From contig JAIRZE010000031.1 in NCBI GenBank assembly GCA_031267375.1, positions 1 through 25,277 on the forward strand: 25,277 nucleotides of DNA, given 5' to 3'. Position 1 is the first letter of the stretch. Each line of letters starts with the position of its first letter. The notes under the pieces are model-generated. The model ran no database searches and was not told the DNA's origin. It saw only the letters and a program-made list of their open reading frames with translations. Shown piece by piece: positions 22,889 through 25,277 of this stretch. This DNA comes from Rickettsiales bacterium (lineage in GTDB: Bacteria > Pseudomonadota > Alphaproteobacteria > Rs-D84). The position numbers and the translations under genes were made by a program.

Positions 22889-22925
22889 ATAAATCTTAAA
22901 TCCGTAAATCTTAAATCTTAAATTA
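22889..22925. repeat. TAAATCT heptamer run
   Basis: TAAATCTTAAATCCGTAAATC-like; it contains the stop codon of the gene that ends at 22923. Similar units lie before thrS (about 7726-7751). Confidence 0.7.
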
Positions 22926-23429
22926 TTCCATTCCTTTTGCCTGGGCCATTGCAAAGCCTGCCGCCAGCTGGCTGAGCCTGTCTTCCGTAGCGTTTCCACC
23001 TTCGCCGCCGCCCAGCATATGCGCCGGAATATATACTTTTTTAACAGGACTGGGCAGCCATAATTCCGCCGCGCCTGCCTGTTCCATAACAAACCTGTCC
23101 ATATTATAGCTGTGCGGAAAAGTTCGGCACAAAAACATATTATCTATTTCCAATTTTCCGCCGTACACAAGCGGAACGCGCAGGCGCAGAGTCAAATTTG
23201 CCGGCAGCGCGCGCCCCATAATCAAGCCCATAAATTCGTCCTGGGACAGGGTCAAAAACGACAACTCGGAAATTGAATCTGAAAGAGAGCGCAAAAAATC
23301 GCGCCGCAGAATTTTATATTTTGCGAACCAATCCGGACTGACCGGCGTCGCCTTTGCCGCGATTTCAATCAGCGGCAGGTCATCCATAAAAAGTTCCGCC
23401 AAACGCCGTTCGGCTTGCTGTTTGTTCAT
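22923..23429 (-). CDS. Hypothetical protein with GGGEGGNATEDRL motif
   Basis: A 168-aa soluble protein. No family is recognised. Well-ordered segments include RVPLVYGGKLEIDNMFLCRTF and the Gly-rich GGGEGGNATEDRLSQLAAG near the end, the latter looking like a conserved loop. Start only 3 bp after the stop of the gene before it, so cotranscribed. It carries no repeat insertion, in contrast to its upstream partner. Its last codons merge into a heptamer repeat, suggesting the repeat sets its 3' end. Confidence 0.65.
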   Translation of the reverse strand: MNKQQAERRLAELFMDDLPLIEIAAKATPVSPDWFAKYKILRRDFLRSLSDSISELSFLTLSQDEFMGLIMGRALPANLTLRLRVPLVYGGKLEIDNMFLCRTFPHSYNMDRFVMEQAGAAELWLPSPVKKVYIPAHMLGGGEGGNATEDRLSQLAAGFAMAQAKGME

Positions 23430-23432
23430 TTT

Positions 23433-24299
23433 TTACGATTTGTTAAAATACTCTGCCACGGTGTCTATGTATTCGCTGTATGCGTCAAAGTCTTCCGACT
23501 CGTCCGCGCCCAGTTCCCGGTTTTGCGGAATCGCTTCGCGCAAATCGTCCAAGGATTCAAAGACCTTTACATTTTCTTCCGCTTGGAAATCCCCAATCGC
23601 AAAAGTACGGATTTCAATCTGAATATCCGCGCTGAGCGTTTCATTAAACAATGTGCGGACTTTCTCTGATGCTTCGGCAATTGCTGTCGGCTGGGCGCCG
23701 ATGCCGCCAATATACAAAACTTCGTCGCTGCCGATCGCCCAAAGGCCTGGGCGGAAATCCCCGATGCGCGGCGGCTTTTTCACAGTATAGCCGGCCAGGA
23801 CAAATATCTCGCGCAGGTCTTCGTTTTCTTCCGTTAATATGGGGGCAGGGCTTGGGGCTGGCGCCGGCGCGGGCTGTGGCGCGGCGGCCGGTTTATATTC
23901 ATTGTTTCTGGGCAGGTTCAGCCGCGGGGGGCGCTGCTGCGCAGGCTGCTCCTGCTGCGCAGGTGCAAAGGACGAAGGACTAAGGACTAAGGCCGAAGGT
24001 GGGGTCGCGACTCCTTCGTCCTTCGTCCTTTGTCCTTCGTTCTTTATAATTATCTTTCTGAATTTTGGGCGGATCAGCAGATATAATCCGGCGATAGCGA
24101 CAACAACCGCGATAATCAGTGATATGTAAAACCATTGGTTCACTGGCGTTTTCGTTGCCTGCAAGTTTCCCAAGTATTCCCAATGCGCGGCGGACAGCAG
24201 ATTGAATCCAAAGCGCACGGTGAACCAAAAGCAGGCCCCCAGCAAGACCGCCAGCCCCCACAACACCGCCAATAAAAAATGCTCTGCTTGCTTTTGCAT
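23433..24299 (-). CDS. Two-helix membrane protein, function unknown
   Basis: A 288-aa protein with membrane helices at about residues 8-30 and 57-77. A disordered segment follows, containing a translated family B repeat (EGQRTKDEG...SSF, residues about 86-111) and a Pro/Ala/Gln-rich linker. The C-terminal domain starts at about 155 (LREIFVLAGYTVKKPPRIGDFRPGLW), is acidic at its end, and probably cytoplasmic. No family is recognised. It is the first gene of the three-gene run and diverges from the gene at 24347 across 47 bp. Confidence 0.7.
   Translation of the reverse strand: MQKQAEHFLLAVLWGLAVLLGACFWFTVRFGFNLLSAAHWEYLGNLQATKTPVNQWFYISLIIAVVVAIAGLYLLIRPKFRKIIIKNEGQRTKDEGVATPPSALVLSPSSFAPAQQEQPAQQRPPRLNLPRNNEYKPAAAPQPAPAPAPSPAPILTEENEDLREIFVLAGYTVKKPPRIGDFRPGLWAIGSDEVLYIGGIGAQPTAIAEASEKVRTLFNETLSADIQIEIRTFAIGDFQAEENVKVFESLDDLREAIPQNRELGADESEDFDAYSEYIDTVAEYFNKS
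23966..24045. repeat. Family B palindrome in a membrane-protein gene
   Basis: GGACGAA/GGACTAA units, centre GGTGGGGTCGCGACTCC, inverted TTCGTCC units; the centre nearly matches the one at 17542-17560. Confidence 0.88.
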
Positions 24300-24346
24300 A
24301 TTTTCATTATATCATTTTTATGATAAAGTGAAAAGCGGGAAACAAT

Positions 24347-25108
24347 ATGAACGAATTGACGAACTATCTTGTGCTGAAATGCCCGGACGGATCAGAGTCC
24401 GGCGATCTTTTGCGCTTTGCGGAAAACGCCGCCGCAAATAATATCTCCGTCATTTCCGCCGCCGCCGATTCCGCCCCATTGCTTTGGTCTTGGCTGGAAT
24501 CATATCCTGTGCAAATCTTTGCCCGGTTTGATTTTAACAGCGCGCCGGACGCCTTGGCGCGTGAAATAAACGCCAGTTTCAAGCGCGGAAGCGCGGGCGC
24601 GATTATTGAAATTTCATCAGAAAATTCAAAAGGACAAAAGGACAAAAGGACAAATGGGCAAAAAGAAGACGATAAATGTCCATCTGTCCTTTTGTCCTTT
24701 TGCCCATTATATGATTTTGTTTCTGACTTTCTGCCGATTCGCAATGATCTGTTCTTTAATAAAAAACTTTTTATCGCATTGGATATTGGAAGCATTCAGC
24801 CCGGCGATTGGACGGAAATTTTTTCGCAGCTGGAAAAAATCAGCGCGGACGGGATTGTGCTGACTTTGTCGGCAAAGGACAAAAGGACAAAAGGACAAAA
24901 GGACAATAAAAAATGTCCATCTGACCATTTGTCCATTTGTCCATATTTTGTCGGTCAGGTTTATGGATTTGCAGAATCTATCGGCAATTGGATTGGGGAA
25001 ATTTATTTTGATTTGCCAGATGCGCAGCAGAACCAGAATGCGTTTCGTCTGCTTGAAAAAATGCGTCCGGATTTGCTGCCCCGCGTCAGATTTTTTATTG
25101 GGAAATAA
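24347..25108 (+). CDS. Hypothetical protein, possible TIM-barrel-like, with two repeat insertions
   Basis: A 253-aa soluble protein of no recognised family. Without repeats, the sequence alternates strands and helices (NYLVLKCPDGSESGDLLRF, ...VQIFARFDF, ...GAIIEIS, KLFIALDIG, DGIVLTLSA), compatible with a small TIM barrel; this is inference. Residues about 95-121 (KGQKDKRTNGQ...CPSVLLSFCP) and 177-200 (KDKRTKGQKDNKKCPSDHL) are family A insertions, both after predicted strands, i.e. in loops. No strong ribosome site. Confidence 0.65.
   Translation: MNELTNYLVLKCPDGSESGDLLRFAENAAANNISVISAAADSAPLLWSWLESYPVQIFARFDFNSAPDALAREINASFKRGSAGAIIEISSENSKGQKDKRTNGQKEDDKCPSVLLSFCPLYDFVSDFLPIRNDLFFNKKLFIALDIGSIQPGDWTEIFSQLEKISADGIVLTLSAKDKRTKGQKDNKKCPSDHLSICPYFVGQVYGFAESIGNWIGEIYFDLPDAQQNQNAFRLLEKMRPDLLPRVRFFIGK
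24627..24707. repeat. Octamer palindrome, family A copy 7
   Basis: GGACAAAA x3 and the inverted TTTTGTCC arm around a 20-bp centre; in frame. Confidence 0.9.
24874..24945. repeat. Octamer palindrome, family A copy 8
   Basis: GGACAAAA x4, short AT centre, inverted arm with substitutions; in frame in the same gene as copy 7. Confidence 0.9.
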
Positions 25109-25116
25109 AGCGCGGA

Positions 25117-25277
25117 GCAATAACCCCTGCCCTTGTGGCAGGGGTCGCTCGCGACAGCGAGCGGGGGATGGGTTTATGAAAATTATCATATTTCCTGCCG
25201 ATAATTATATATTGCTCTGTTATACATTGTATCACTTTTTTGACAAGCCTTTGGCTTGTCATTCCCGCGCAGGCGGG
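25117..25277. repeat. Intergenic palindromes at the window end
   Basis: ACCCCTGCC...GGCAGGGGT and CGCTCGCGACAGCGAGCG form a compound GC hairpin. A GACAAGCCTTTGGCTTGTC hairpin and CCCGCGCAGGCGGG follow. No gene is seen in the last 169 bp. Confidence 0.75.

Noticed and set aside
25117..25170. Terminator after the gene at 24347
   Set aside because: The hairpin is strong but is not followed by a T run, and it matches the dispersed GC-rich repeats.

Overview
The window looks like chromosomal DNA of an uncultured, probably host-associated alphaproteobacterium. Supporting signs are an alphaproteobacterial-type ribbon-helix-helix protein (19127-19348), YbeY next to Lnt, TatA, a SPOR-domain protein and many uncharacterised secreted or membrane proteins. 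The taxonomic placement is inference. The genes are mostly ordinary housekeeping ones. What is not ordinary is that they are riddled with short palindromic and 7-8 bp tandem repeats. Many of these sit in frame inside otherwise conserved proteins, much like the Rickettsia palindromic elements.

Layout. 1-1100 (-): rarA, cut by the window edge. 1152-3647 (+): a cell-wall hydrolase combining M23-like and GH24 lysozyme-like domains, then a small Lys/Ala-rich protein. 3648-3920: a nest of palindromes. 3921-4637 (-) trmB diverges from 4679-6427 (+) gltX, which is followed by a small orphan gene and a hemolysin III/TrhA membrane protein. 7405-7764: repeats, a promoter and a mini-ORF with Thr codons ahead of thrS (7765-9501). 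Next come a 49-aa lipoprotein, a SPOR-domain protein and tatA, ending at a clear terminator.

11217-14418 (-) is a compact operon: radical SAM, C39-like cysteine peptidase, radical SAM with C-terminal cysteines, SDR. It reads like a modification or biosynthesis cassette. Its promoter has a seven-G run in the spacer. ftsK (14496-16751) and one continuous ORF for YbeY plus apolipoprotein N-acyltransferase (16783-19197) follow on the + strand. The YbeY/Lnt join falls inside a palindromic element.

19349-21979 carries a (CA)22 microsatellite just before a large secreted Cys- and Pro-rich protein. 22357-24299 (-) is a run of three uncharacterised genes. 24347-25108 (+) is an uncharacterised protein holding two more repeat insertions, and the window ends in palindromic repeats.

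The most notable feature is the repeat system. One family is built from GGACAAAA octamers and their complement. Because 8 is not a multiple of 3 and the unit has no stop in any of six frames, it can enter a gene in any phase and be translated. Related 7-bp families (GGACGAA/GGACAAA, GGCAAAA, TGTTCAT, AATTATC, TTAGTGG, TAAATCT, GTGAATA) occupy genes, gene ends and start regions. I see no transposase or mobiliser in the window. No rRNA, tRNA, CRISPR array or complete insertion sequence was recognised.
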